From positions 372,001-436,000 of the forward strand of contig NZ_FOPP01000004.1 in NCBI RefSeq assembly GCF_900113525.1: a stretch of DNA of 64,000 nt, in the 5' to 3' direction. The stretch is from Pedobacter insulae. GTDB taxonomy: Bacteria > Bacteroidota > Bacteroidia > Sphingobacteriales > Sphingobacteriaceae. Positions 41,853 to 50,885 of this stretch are shown here, piece by piece; position 1 is the first letter of the stretch, and every line of letters starts with the position of its first letter. The position numbers and the translations under genes are program-made. The notes beneath the pieces were generated by a model. That model was not told where the DNA came from, ran no database searches, and worked only from the letters and a program-made list of their open reading frames with translations.

Positions 41853-44800
41853 ATGAAAAAAAACGCAATGATCTTATTAGCTGTGCTGCTTTTTAGTTTA
41901 AAAGTTCAAGCACAACAATTACCTGCTGAGCTACAAACGCCCGAGGTAGTTTCTGTTAACAGAATGCCTATGAGGGCATCGGCCTATGCCTATGAAAACC
42001 AGGAATTGGCAGCCAAAAGAAATAAGGAAAAATCTGAATACTTTTTATCCTTAAACGGAACATGGAAATTTAATTGGGTTCAAGACCCTAGAAATAGACC
42101 CTTAGATTTTTATAAAAGCGATTTTGATGACAGTAAATGGGACAACTTTAAAGTGCCCGCAAATTGGGAAGTTAATGGATATGGCCTTCCAATATATGTA
42201 AACCAACCCTATGAATTTGCCGGAAAAAGAAATACTGGAAATAGAATGAATCCTCCTTTCGATATTCCAGAAGATAACAATCCGGTTGGCTCTTACAGGA
42301 GAAAGATCAATATCCCAGAAGCATGGAAAAACAGACAAATATTTATTAGTTTGGGTGCGGTAAAGTCTGCGTTCTACATTTGGGTGAATGGCAAAAAGGT
42401 TGGCTATAGCGAAGATAGCAAGCTTGCTGCCGAATTTGACATTACTAAATACGTAAAACAAGGAGAAAATACCATCGCATTACAAGTTTACCGTTGGAGT
42501 GATGGTAGTTATCTAGAATGTCAGGACATGTGGCGCATTTCTGGAATTGAAAGAGATGTATATCTCTACTCAACTCCAAAATTAGATATCAGAGACTTTA
42601 AAGCCACAGGTACTTTAGACAATACCTATGCCAATGGTTTACTCAATGTGGACCTAACAGTTGAAAATTATAGGATAGATCAACGAACCAACCATAGTAG
42701 ACCTGATAGCTTTTATGTTGCCCTAAATCTGTTTGATGCAAAAGGAAATAATGTTTGGAAAGATGTTACAGGACTTCAAAAAGTATTGGGCAATTACAAA
42801 GCTAACCTTTCTTTTAAAACGCAGATAAGCAATGTAAAAACATGGTCGGCAGAAATTCCATACCTGTATACGCTCTATGTGACGCTTAAAGACAAAAACG
42901 ACAAAGTAATTGAAGTAATTCCTCAACGCATTGGTTTCCGCTCGGTAGAAATCAAAGGCAGCGACTTATTAGTGAATGGAAAAAGAATCTTCTTAAAAGG
43001 CGTGAATCGCCACGAACATAATGCCACTCAAGGTCACACGCTTTCTCATGAAGATATGAGAAAGGACATGGAAATGATGAAAAAGTTAAACGTTAATGCA
43101 GTTCGCCACTCACATTATCCGCCAGATCCTTATTGGATGGAACTTTGTGATGAATATGGTTTATATGTAATTGATGAAGCAAATATTGAATCTCATGGCC
43201 GCTATTATAGTTTAGAAACGACTTTTGGTAACGACAAACAATGGCGGGTACCTCATTTAGAGCGCATAACTAGAATGTATGAGAGAGATAAAAACTATAC
43301 CTCTGTAATTACTTGGTCGTTAGGGAATGAGGCAGGAAACGGTGTGAACTTTTATGAGGCTTATGAATGGCTAAAACAAAGAGATTTCCGCCCAGTACAA
43401 TATGAAAGAGCTGAAAATGACTTTAATACGGATATGATTGTACCTCAATACCCAGACCCTAATTGGCTGGTTAGATATTCGAAAGGAAAAAGCGAAAGAC
43501 CTATGATTATGAGTGAATACGCTCATATTATGGGTAATAGTCTAGGAAATTTTAAAGAATATTGGGACGCTATTGAAAATAATCCAAAACTTCAAGGAGG
43601 CTTTATTTGGGAGTGGATAGACCAGGCAATAGATACGGTAAAAAATGGAAAAAGAATTTTAGCCTATGGCGGCGATTTTCCGTTAGAAGGTCCGGTTAAT
43701 GAAAACTTTAGCGATAATAATTTCTGTGTTAAAGGAGTAGTAACTGCTTATCGTGGTTTAACACCAATGGCTATTGAAGCAAAGAAAGTTTATCAGTTTA
43801 TAAAAAGCAACTATTTAGGTAACAAACAGCTTAGCATTAACAACAGTTACTTCTTTAGGGATATTAGTAATATTCAATTGAAATGGGAGATTTTAGAAGA
43901 TGGACGCATTATTGAAACTGGCATCGTAAATAACCTAGAAATTGGCCCAAGAAATACACAAACATTTACACTCCCTATAAAAACTGTTTCCAAAAGCGGT
44001 AAAGAGTATCTTATTACCTTAAGATACCTGCTTAAAACAGAAGAACCGTTTTTGGAAAAGGGATATGAAATTGCAACAGACCAATTTGTATACAGCGGCT
44101 CAGCTCCTCAATATCAAACCAAAACTGGCAATGGCGACTTAAAGGTTGAGGAAAGTGCGGAAAAATTAACAGTAAAAGGAAAAGACTTCGCAGTAAGTTT
44201 CGATTTAAACAAAGGCTTATTAACGAGTTATGTTTTAATGGGACAGGAGCTAATTTCCCAAGGACCTCAACCGGCATTTTACCGCGCTCCAACAGATAAT
44301 GACATTGGCGCAGGCTTAAATAAATCGGCAAGAATGTGGAGGAATGTGTATAAAGAAGGCAGTAAATTACTATCAAAAAAAATAGAAAGATTAGCTGATA
44401 AAGCTTTGACCGTATTTTTCCATTCTTCATTGCTAAATGGCGATTCTGAAACTGAACAACTTTTTACAATACAAGCCGACGGAACGATCAAAGTAGACAA
44501 TAAGTTAATTGCTATTAAAGGAAGCCACAAGGTACTGATGAGAATAGGGAATGATCTGCAATTGAATAAAGAGTTTAATGCAATCCACTTTTACGGCCGC
44601 GGACCTGGTGAAAATTACTGGGATCGTAAAACGGCCTCTTTAATCGGTTTATATAAGGGGAAAGTAAGTGAGCAGTATTTTCCATATGCGAGGCCACAAG
44701 AAAGTGGGAATAAAACTGATGTTCGGTGGGTCTCCTTTACTAATGCAAAAGGTAAGGGTTTGAAATTTGAATACATAGATAGTTTTTTGAATTTTTCTGC

Positions 44801-45014
44801 ATTACCTTACGCTATTGAGGATCTTGATCCTGAAGCAGAAAAGAAACAATATCACTCTGGCGAACTAGTACAAAGAGATCAGGTTTATGTACACATTGAC
44901 TTACAGCAACTAGGAGTGCAAGGAATAGATAGCTGGGGCTCATTACCTTTAAAAGAATATCAAATCCCGTACAAGAACCATCACTATAGTTATTGGATTA
45001 AACCAGTAAAATAA
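41853..45014 (+). CDS. Secreted GH2 beta-galactosidase (LacZ-type)
   Basis: The ATG at 41853 is chosen because it opens a signal peptide (MKKNAMILL...VQAQ); an in-frame ATG at 41820 adds 11 residues. The 1053-residue protein has the GH2 order: jelly-roll sugar-binding domain (WKFNWVQDP, then PANWEVNGYG), Ig-like domain, TIM barrel with acid/base E493 in SLGNEAGNG and nucleophile E555 in IMSEYAH, and the Bgal small-chain domain (PTDNDIGAG, then FYGRGPGENYWDRK). It should release beta-galactosyl units from glycans in the periplasm or at the surface. It is monocistronic, possibly controlled by the palindrome upstream. Confidence 0.94.
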   Translation: MKKNAMILLAVLLFSLKVQAQQLPAELQTPEVVSVNRMPMRASAYAYENQELAAKRNKEKSEYFLSLNGTWKFNWVQDPRNRPLDFYKSDFDDSKWDNFKVPANWEVNGYGLPIYVNQPYEFAGKRNTGNRMNPPFDIPEDNNPVGSYRRKINIPEAWKNRQIFISLGAVKSAFYIWVNGKKVGYSEDSKLAAEFDITKYVKQGENTIALQVYRWSDGSYLECQDMWRISGIERDVYLYSTPKLDIRDFKATGTLDNTYANGLLNVDLTVENYRIDQRTNHSRPDSFYVALNLFDAKGNNVWKDVTGLQKVLGNYKANLSFKTQISNVKTWSAEIPYLYTLYVTLKDKNDKVIEVIPQRIGFRSVEIKGSDLLVNGKRIFLKGVNRHEHNATQGHTLSHEDMRKDMEMMKKLNVNAVRHSHYPPDPYWMELCDEYGLYVIDEANIESHGRYYSLETTFGNDKQWRVPHLERITRMYERDKNYTSVITWSLGNEAGNGVNFYEAYEWLKQRDFRPVQYERAENDFNTDMIVPQYPDPNWLVRYSKGKSERPMIMSEYAHIMGNSLGNFKEYWDAIENNPKLQGGFIWEWIDQAIDTVKNGKRILAYGGDFPLEGPVNENFSDNNFCVKGVVTAYRGLTPMAIEAKKVYQFIKSNYLGNKQLSINNSYFFRDISNIQLKWEILEDGRIIETGIVNNLEIGPRNTQTFTLPIKTVSKSGKEYLITLRYLLKTEEPFLEKGYEIATDQFVYSGSAPQYQTKTGNGDLKVEESAEKLTVKGKDFAVSFDLNKGLLTSYVLMGQELISQGPQPAFYRAPTDNDIGAGLNKSARMWRNVYKEGSKLLSKKIERLADKALTVFFHSSLLNGDSETEQLFTIQADGTIKVDNKLIAIKGSHKVLMRIGNDLQLNKEFNAIHFYGRGPGENYWDRKTASLIGLYKGKVSEQYFPYARPQESGNKTDVRWVSFTNAKGKGLKFEYIDSFLNFSALPYAIEDLDPEAEKKQYHSGELVQRDQVYVHIDLQQLGVQGIDSWGSLPLKEYQIPYKNHHYSYWIKPVK

Positions 45015-45082
45015 AACAAAAACAGAAATGAAGGGTTTATTATTTGATACTTAATAATTTTTTTTAATAAAACCTACATAAG

Positions 45083-45259
45083 ATGAAAGATGTGAATATG
45101 CCTAAAAACAATCCGACAACCCAAGGAAGTCCGATTGCAGACCGTACCAATCATAGTGTAAAGGATGATAAAAAGATGAGGGGAATATCGAATGGCGGTG
45201 GACAAAGATCTGACCAAACATCGAACAGAGACAATGACCGCAAGAGAGGTCAAAAATAG
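45083..45259 (+). CDS. Small hydrophilic, probably disordered protein
   Basis: A 58-residue frame from ATG, too short for default calling, rich in Asn, Asp, Lys, Gly and Ser with no hydrophobic core (PKNNPTTQGSPIADRTNHS, then GGGQRSDQTSNRDNDRKRGQ). It ends two bases before a clear terminator, which supports a real transcript. The composition suggests a stress-type or nucleic-acid-associated disordered protein. No family is recognised. Confidence 0.55.
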   Translation: MKDVNMPKNNPTTQGSPIADRTNHSVKDDKKMRGISNGGGQRSDQTSNRDNDRKRGQK

Positions 45260-45261
45260 AA

Positions 45262-45285
45262 AAGGCACCGGGAAACTGGTGCCTT
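45262..45285 (+). terminator. Hairpin terminator
   Basis: AAGGCACCGG (45262-45271) pairs with CTGGTGCCTT (45276-45285) with one G-U pair and a GAAA tetraloop, followed by CTTTATTT. It ends the small disordered-protein transcript. Confidence 0.8.
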
Positions 45286-45365
45286 CTTTATTTGCATTTC
45301 AAACTTTATCAAATCTGGATTGTTCTTAACATAACAGTTCTATCCATTTATTAAAATAAAACGAA

Positions 45366-46232
45366 ATGAAATATCCAGTAATAGCATCATGCTTACTTAT
45401 AGCCGCAACATTATCGCAAAGTTGTGTAAGCAATAAAAAATATGCAGAATTGCAATCTAATAACACGAAGCTGCAGCAAAGCAATCAGGAATTAAATTCC
45501 CGTCTTCAAGCCAGTGAAAGTGATTTGTCTGGTACGAAAATTCGGGTTAAAAGTTTAGAAGAACAAATAGCGTCTGAGAGGGCAAATGTTGCTTCTTTAC
45601 AAGAAGCTTTAACAAAATGTTTAAATTCTAGTAACCAAGGCGGTGCTAACATTTCAAAATTAGTAGATGAAATCAACTCGTCGAACAAATACATTCAACA
45701 ATTAGTGAATAGTAAAAACAAAAGCGATTCACTTAATGTAGTTTTAACTAACAATTTAACCAGGTCATTGAGTCGTGAAGAAATGAACGATGTAGATGTA
45801 CAAGTATTAAAAGGCGTTGTTTATATTTCGTTATCGGATAATATGTTGTACAAATCAGGTAGTTATGAAATTTCCGATAAAGCAGGAGCTACCTTGGGTA
45901 AGATTGCTAAAATCATTAAAGATTATAGCGGCTACGATGTATTAATTGAAGGTAATACCGACAATGTGCCCATCAGTATGCCTAACATTCGTAACAATTG
46001 GGATTTGAGTGCGTTAAGAGCCTCGTCGGTTGTGCAAGCACTACAGAATAATTATGGTGTTAACCCTAAACGTTTAACAGCAGGTGGTAGAGGTGAATAT
46101 AATCCCGTTGCAAGTAACGATTCGCCAGCTGGAAAGTCAAAAAACAGACGTACCCAGATTATTATCACGCCTAAGTTGGACCAATTCATGGACCTGATCG
46201 GAAAAGCGCCAGAGGCAGGTACAAATAAGTAG
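45366..46232 (+). CDS. OmpA-family outer membrane lipoprotein with coiled coil
   Basis: The 288-residue protein has a lipobox ending LSQSC (Cys20), a long coiled coil (about 25-85, with repeated Leu/Gln heptads), and a C-terminal OmpA peptidoglycan-binding domain (about 150-275). That domain has EGNTDNVPI, NNWDLSALRASSVVQAL and KSKNRRTQI. It should tether the outer membrane to peptidoglycan. The GNTDN sequence and the later NRRTQI Arg are the diaminopimelate-binding elements. It is transcribed alone. Confidence 0.88.
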   Translation: MKYPVIASCLLIAATLSQSCVSNKKYAELQSNNTKLQQSNQELNSRLQASESDLSGTKIRVKSLEEQIASERANVASLQEALTKCLNSSNQGGANISKLVDEINSSNKYIQQLVNSKNKSDSLNVVLTNNLTRSLSREEMNDVDVQVLKGVVYISLSDNMLYKSGSYEISDKAGATLGKIAKIIKDYSGYDVLIEGNTDNVPISMPNIRNNWDLSALRASSVVQALQNNYGVNPKRLTAGGRGEYNPVASNDSPAGKSKNRRTQIIITPKLDQFMDLIGKAPEAGTNK

Positions 46233-46238
46233 CTTTTT

Positions 46239-46275
46239 GTAATTAGTAGTTAGCATTTAACTAACTACTAATTAC
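46239..46275. terminator. 15-bp perfect inverted repeat, terminator-like
   Basis: GTAATTAGTAGTTAG (46239-46253) and its exact complement (46261-46275) flank a 7-base loop, seven bases after the OmpA stop. It is followed by TATATTTG (46276-46283), a -7 box match only four bases before the next ATG, so the next transcript could be almost leaderless. Confidence 0.6.
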
Positions 46276-46287
46276 TATATTTGAAGC

Positions 46288-49113
46288 ATGCCTAATTTTG
46301 CTAAATTATTAGAATCAATTATCCCTGCAGATCGTATTAAAGCAAGGTTAATTGATTTAGTTTCTTACGCCTCAGATGCTGGTTTCTATTATCTTCGTCC
46401 CACAGCAGTTGTTCAACCCGTCTCAGAAGACGAAGTAAAATCTCTTTTTCAATTTTCACATCAATATAAAATCCCGGTAACTTTTCGTGCAGCCGGTACC
46501 AGTTTATCAGGCCAGTCTATTTCAGATGGGATATTGGTCGATTTAAGTCAGCATTGGAATTTTGTGCGGGTAGAAGATAAAGGGGACACAGTTCGTGTTC
46601 ATCCCGGCGTAATTGGTGCGGTGGTAAATTCGGAGCTAAGAAAATATGGACGCAAGATAGGCCCTGATCCCGCAAGTATAAATTCTGCTATGATGGGTGG
46701 AATTATCTCTAACAATGCCAGTGGGATGTGTTGTGGTGTAAGTAAAAATTCTTACCATACCATTAAACACGTAAAATTCGTCTTGCCAAATGGTAAAATG
46801 TACTTTACGGAAAACAAGGAGGATTATTTAAGATTTAAAACAGAGTGCCCAACCATATATGACGAAATATCATCAATCAGGGCTAAAATATTAGGCAACA
46901 ACGAGATTTATGAACTCATTAGGCATAAATACAAAACTAAAAACACCGTAGGATATGCTGTTAACGCATTTATAGATTATGAAGATCCACTTGATATTCT
47001 TGCCCATGTTTTAGTGGGGGCTGAAGGTACTTTAGGATTTATTGCGGAAGCAGTATTAAATACCGTTCCCGATTATCCTGTGAAAAGTACAGCTTTATTG
47101 TATTTTCCCAGTATCTATGCAGCCTGTCAGGCCATCGTTCCCTTAACCGAATCTGGTGCCGAAGCAGTGGAACTCATGGATCGCGCGTCCTTAAGCTCTA
47201 TCGAACTCATGAAAGGAGTTCCTGCTATTATCAAGACGCTTCCCGATACTGCAGCGGCTTTGCTTGTTGAATACCAGGGAAATACGGTAGGCGAGCTTAA
47301 ATTGAAAGCCGACAATTTCTTAGCAGTAGCTCCACAGCTTTCTTTAATCGATACTCCTGTTTTTACGGAAGATCCCTATGAACAGGCCTTCTTATGGAAA
47401 GTAAGAAAAGGAATGTTCCCATCGGTTGGTTCGGTAAGAGCTAGCGGTACCACGGTTATTTTGGAAGATATAGCAGTACCCGTATCCCGTTTAGGAGATG
47501 CAATTCTGGATCTGCATGAACTTTTTATTAAACATCACTATACCAATGCGATTATTTTTGGACATGCCAAAGATGGAAATATCCATTTTGTAGTAACCCA
47601 GGCTTTCGATACAGCTGCAGAGATAGCAAGGTATGATGTGTTTTTGAAGGAGGTGGTTTCCTTGGTGGTCGACAAGTACCAGGGTGCTTTAAAAGCCGAA
47701 CACGGAACCGGGCGTAATATGGCACCCTTTGTAGAAACAGAGTGGGGTACCGAGGTTTACCAGATCATGAAGGCTTTGAAACAGGTGATAGATCCCCAAA
47801 ACCTTTTGAATCCCGGAGTAATTATCAATAACGATAAAAATGCGCACCTTCAAGCCTTAAAAGATTTACCTAAAGTGGAGGAGGAGGTAGACAAATGTAT
47901 GGAATGTGGCTTTTGTGAATATAAATGTCCAAGTCGGAATATCACACTTACCCCGCGCCGTAGAATCGTAGTTCGTAGAGAATTATTAAAGCTAAGTAGA
48001 AAAGGAGATACCGCTCCCTATAAAGAATTGTTAAAGCAGTACCAGTATGATGGCCTGGATACTTGTGCTGTGGATGGACTTTGTGCAACAGCCTGTCCGG
48101 TTGACATTAATACCGGTTCCCTAGTGAAACGCTTACGGAGAGAAAACCATAGTGCTTTTGCCAATGGAGTAGCTTTACGTATTGCCAAAAACTTTAAACC
48201 CGTAACTAAAGTGGTAAAAGTTGGTGTATATGCCGCTACAACCATCAATAAAATATTCGGTCAAAATGCAATGGTAAATCTTACCAAAGTGGCAAAAAGG
48301 ATAATTCCGGCAGTTCCTTTATGGTCAAACCAAATTATTCCTACTAAAAACCTTTCCAGTTATTTAAATAGTGGTTTTTCTACTAATATTCCCTCAGTTG
48401 TCTATTATCCTACTTGTATATCACGCGTAATGGGTGGCGCAGCAACAGATAGGAAAAATATTATAGATACTTTTATCAGTATTTCTAATAAAGCTGGGAT
48501 GGGATTTTTAATTCCATCGGAAATCCAAAGTACCTGTTGTGGACAAATTTTTTCTTCAAAGGGTTTCACTCTTGCTTATCAGCATACTGTAAACGATACC
48601 ATCAGTAAATTATGGGAGTGGAGTAGCCAAGGTGCTTTACCTGTTGTGATGGACATTACTTCCTGTACCCTAACTTTGCAGGATTGCGCGCATGCTTTAA
48701 CACCAGAAAACAAACAAAAATTCGATGCAATTAAAATAATTGACAGTGTTGATTATGTAAAGGATTATTTATTGCCTAAGCTAAACATATTAAAAAAGAA
48801 GGATAAAATTGTATTGCATCCTGTATGTTCTTTACAAAAAATGGGCTTGGAAGCTAAATTTTTGAACATAGCGCAACAATTAGCATACGAAGTGAAAATG
48901 CCGGTTCACGCAGGATGCTGTGGTATGGCTGGAGACAGAGGTTTTATGTTTCCAGAATTAACGGCATCGGCTACCAAACCAGAGGCCGACGAGGTGAAGG
49001 ACGAGGAATATGATGGTTATTATTCGAGCGGTAAAACATGCGAAATCGCCCTATCAGAAGCCGTAGGTAAAAATTACGAGTCAATTGTGTACTTATTAGA
49101 TGAGTGTAGTTGA
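46288..49113 (+). CDS. FAD-linked oxidoreductase with 4Fe-4S and CCG domains (D-lactate dehydrogenase-like)
   Basis: The 941-residue protein joins an FAD-binding PCMH domain (about 35-215, FRAAGTSLSGQS), a FAD-oxidase C-terminal domain (about 250-520, FGHAKDGNIHF and KAEHGTGRN), two 4Fe-4S motifs (C537-x2-C-x2-C-x3-C, then a second near 590-610), and a C-terminal cysteine-rich domain with CCG pairs (STCCGQ and AGCCGM). This is the single-chain form of GlcDF/Dld-type enzymes that oxidise D-2-hydroxyacids such as D-lactate and pass electrons to the respiratory chain. Its end overlaps the opposing oxidoreductase gene by 18 bases. Confidence 0.88.
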   Translation: MPNFAKLLESIIPADRIKARLIDLVSYASDAGFYYLRPTAVVQPVSEDEVKSLFQFSHQYKIPVTFRAAGTSLSGQSISDGILVDLSQHWNFVRVEDKGDTVRVHPGVIGAVVNSELRKYGRKIGPDPASINSAMMGGIISNNASGMCCGVSKNSYHTIKHVKFVLPNGKMYFTENKEDYLRFKTECPTIYDEISSIRAKILGNNEIYELIRHKYKTKNTVGYAVNAFIDYEDPLDILAHVLVGAEGTLGFIAEAVLNTVPDYPVKSTALLYFPSIYAACQAIVPLTESGAEAVELMDRASLSSIELMKGVPAIIKTLPDTAAALLVEYQGNTVGELKLKADNFLAVAPQLSLIDTPVFTEDPYEQAFLWKVRKGMFPSVGSVRASGTTVILEDIAVPVSRLGDAILDLHELFIKHHYTNAIIFGHAKDGNIHFVVTQAFDTAAEIARYDVFLKEVVSLVVDKYQGALKAEHGTGRNMAPFVETEWGTEVYQIMKALKQVIDPQNLLNPGVIINNDKNAHLQALKDLPKVEEEVDKCMECGFCEYKCPSRNITLTPRRRIVVRRELLKLSRKGDTAPYKELLKQYQYDGLDTCAVDGLCATACPVDINTGSLVKRLRRENHSAFANGVALRIAKNFKPVTKVVKVGVYAATTINKIFGQNAMVNLTKVAKRIIPAVPLWSNQIIPTKNLSSYLNSGFSTNIPSVVYYPTCISRVMGGAATDRKNIIDTFISISNKAGMGFLIPSEIQSTCCGQIFSSKGFTLAYQHTVNDTISKLWEWSSQGALPVVMDITSCTLTLQDCAHALTPENKQKFDAIKIIDSVDYVKDYLLPKLNILKKKDKIVLHPVCSLQKMGLEAKFLNIAQQLAYEVKMPVHAGCCGMAGDRGFMFPELTASATKPEADEVKDEEYDGYYSSGKTCEIALSEAVGKNYESIVYLLDECS

Positions 49114-50103
49114 TTCCTTAAAAGTGAACTCGTCTAACAACTTCATAGAGATCAATGCTTCCTCACCACTACAGGGGTTTGATGCTTTACCCAAAAAGTA
49201 ATTGACTACCTGCTCGATCATTGGTTGTTGCACATGTTCTAAAGCATTAAATACGTAATCCTGCTGGTCACCGTTAACCGAAACCGTTATTTTATGTCCG
49301 AACATAGGGAAGCTGATTTTGCCATTACTGCCATAGATCTCACAAATATCCATTTGATCTTGGGAGGCTACCGAAAAACACCAGGTTCCATTAAAAATGA
49401 TACCATTTTCAAATAGGATTTGCCCCGTTACCAAATCGTCGACAGCCGAATCTTTTTGTTGCCGGGTTGCCATACCCTTTGCATTGTTAACAGCTCCGAA
49501 AAAATAGGTCATCAAATCTAATTGGTGCGGTGCTAAATCGTGAAATAATCCTCCGCCCGATATGCTGGGGTCCATTCTCCAATTACTTTCAGTCTGGGCA
49601 ACGAGCACAGGGTTTATAGGTTGAAGCATCTTTAACTGGATAAAGCGAATATCGCCAATGGCCTTTTGGGCCAAAAGTTCTTTTATCTTGATAAAAAGAG
49701 GTTGTGCTCTTCTATAATGAGCAACAACTAACTTGGTCTGATATTTTGTAGCAGCATTGATCATACGTTGAGCTGAAGACGCATTTAAAGTCATAGGTTT
49801 CTCAACATACACTGGCTTTCCGGCCGTTAATGCTGTTATTGTGTATTCCTCATGCTGCAGGGGAGGTGTAGCAATATAGATCGCATTCACCTCTGGATCA
49901 TTAATTAATTTGCTTGCATCATTGTACCATTTCCGAACGTCATGACGCTTTGCATAATCTGCAGCTTTCGCACCATCTCTCCGCATTACTGCAACTAATC
50001 TTGAATGAGGCACTATATTAAAAGCAGGACCGCTTTTAACTTCAGTTACATCGCCACAACCAATTATGCCCCATCTAATTTCTTCCATATGCTCGTATCT
50101 CAT
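49096..50103 (-). CDS. Gfo/Idh/MocA-family oxidoreductase
   Basis: The 335-residue protein has an N-terminal Rossmann fold with GIIGCGDVTE, the nucleotide-binding AIYIATPPLQHEE, the conserved catalytic-region motif VEKPMT, and a C-terminal GFO_IDH_MocA domain (GGLFHDLAPHQLDLMTYFFG). It uses NAD(P) to oxidise or reduce a sugar-type substrate, which cannot be named. An ATG five codons in (50088) is an equally good start. It converges on the FAD oxidoreductase gene. Confidence 0.88.
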   Translation of the reverse strand: MRYEHMEEIRWGIIGCGDVTEVKSGPAFNIVPHSRLVAVMRRDGAKAADYAKRHDVRKWYNDASKLINDPEVNAIYIATPPLQHEEYTITALTAGKPVYVEKPMTLNASSAQRMINAATKYQTKLVVAHYRRAQPLFIKIKELLAQKAIGDIRFIQLKMLQPINPVLVAQTESNWRMDPSISGGGLFHDLAPHQLDLMTYFFGAVNNAKGMATRQQKDSAVDDLVTGQILFENGIIFNGTWCFSVASQDQMDICEIYGSNGKISFPMFGHKITVSVNGDQQDYVFNALEHVQQPMIEQVVNYFLGKASNPCSGEEALISMKLLDEFTFKESTTLI

Positions 50104-50255
50104 TTTCGTTTTAAAAACCTTTATCTCCTGTCTTTAAATGTAATGGTTTTTTTAAAATTAGCTAGCCAATAGGCCTCTTTTTTAAAATTGATTTTATAAA
50201 AATTTTTAATAGTTATATATTAGGGGTTTAATAAATACACAAAAACAAACTAAGA

Positions 50256-50780
50256 ATGAATTTAACAAGAAAAATCTTATTTGTAAGTCTAATTGGCCTC
50301 TCAACGGTACTATATTCTTGCAAAGCAAAAAAACCAATCGTCAAAACTCCGGCTCCGGTTTCTAAACCAGCAGCAGTTGAAGAGAAAAAAGCTCCAGAGC
50401 CTGAAAAGAAAGAAGAAGAAAAACCAATGCCAGTAGAAAAATTAAATTCCAATTTAGCGAAAGTTCAATTTGAGTTTAATTCATTTGTTTTGAAAACTGC
50501 CTCATTACCCATCTTAGATATGGCAGTAACGGAAATGAAAAAATTTCCTGATACAAAGTTTATCTTAAATGGTCATTCATCGGCAGAGGGATCGGAATCG
50601 CATAATTTATCGCTTTCTGTAGACCGTGCAAATGCAGTTAAATCTTATTTTGTAAATGCCGGACTGAATGCTGCTAACTTTAAAATCGTTGGCCATGGTG
50701 ATAAAATGCCTATCGCCAGTAACAGTACCGAAGCAGGTAGGATTTTGAATAGAAGAACTGAAGTTCAAGTAGCGAACTAA
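50256..50780 (+). CDS. OmpA-family lipoprotein (Pal-like)
   Basis: The 174-residue protein has a lipobox ending VLYSC (Cys22), a Lys/Pro/Glu-rich linker (about 24-62), and an OmpA domain (about 65-174) with FEFNSFVLKTAS, NGHSSAEGSESHNLSLSVDRA and a closing LNRRTEVQVAN. The layout resembles Pal lipoproteins that hold the outer membrane to peptidoglycan. It lies directly upstream of the kinase/phosphatase cell-wall operon, but a strong terminator separates them. Confidence 0.87.
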   Translation: MNLTRKILFVSLIGLSTVLYSCKAKKPIVKTPAPVSKPAAVEEKKAPEPEKKEEEKPMPVEKLNSNLAKVQFEFNSFVLKTASLPILDMAVTEMKKFPDTKFILNGHSSAEGSESHNLSLSVDRANAVKSYFVNAGLNAANFKIVGHGDKMPIASNSTEAGRILNRRTEVQVAN

Positions 50781-50786
50781 TACGCA

Positions 50787-50817
50787 TTATGGTCGTAGGT
50801 TAACGCTACGACCATAA
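50787..50817. terminator. Hairpin terminator between the Pal-like gene and the kinase operon
   Basis: TTATGGTCGTAG (50787-50798) pairs perfectly with CTACGACCATAA (50806-50817), with a 7-base loop and CTTTCTTTT after it. It marks the kinase operon downstream as a separate transcript. Confidence 0.85.
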
Positions 50818-50885
50818 CTTTCTTTTAACGATTATTATTTCTCATTTGCTACAACAAATTAATCGATTGTTTGTTTATAGCTTAC

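Noticed and set aside
46276..46283. Promoter of the FAD oxidoreductase as a firm feature
   Set aside because: The TATATTTG match is only four bases from the ATG, which would make the mRNA almost leaderless; noted only in the repeat entry.
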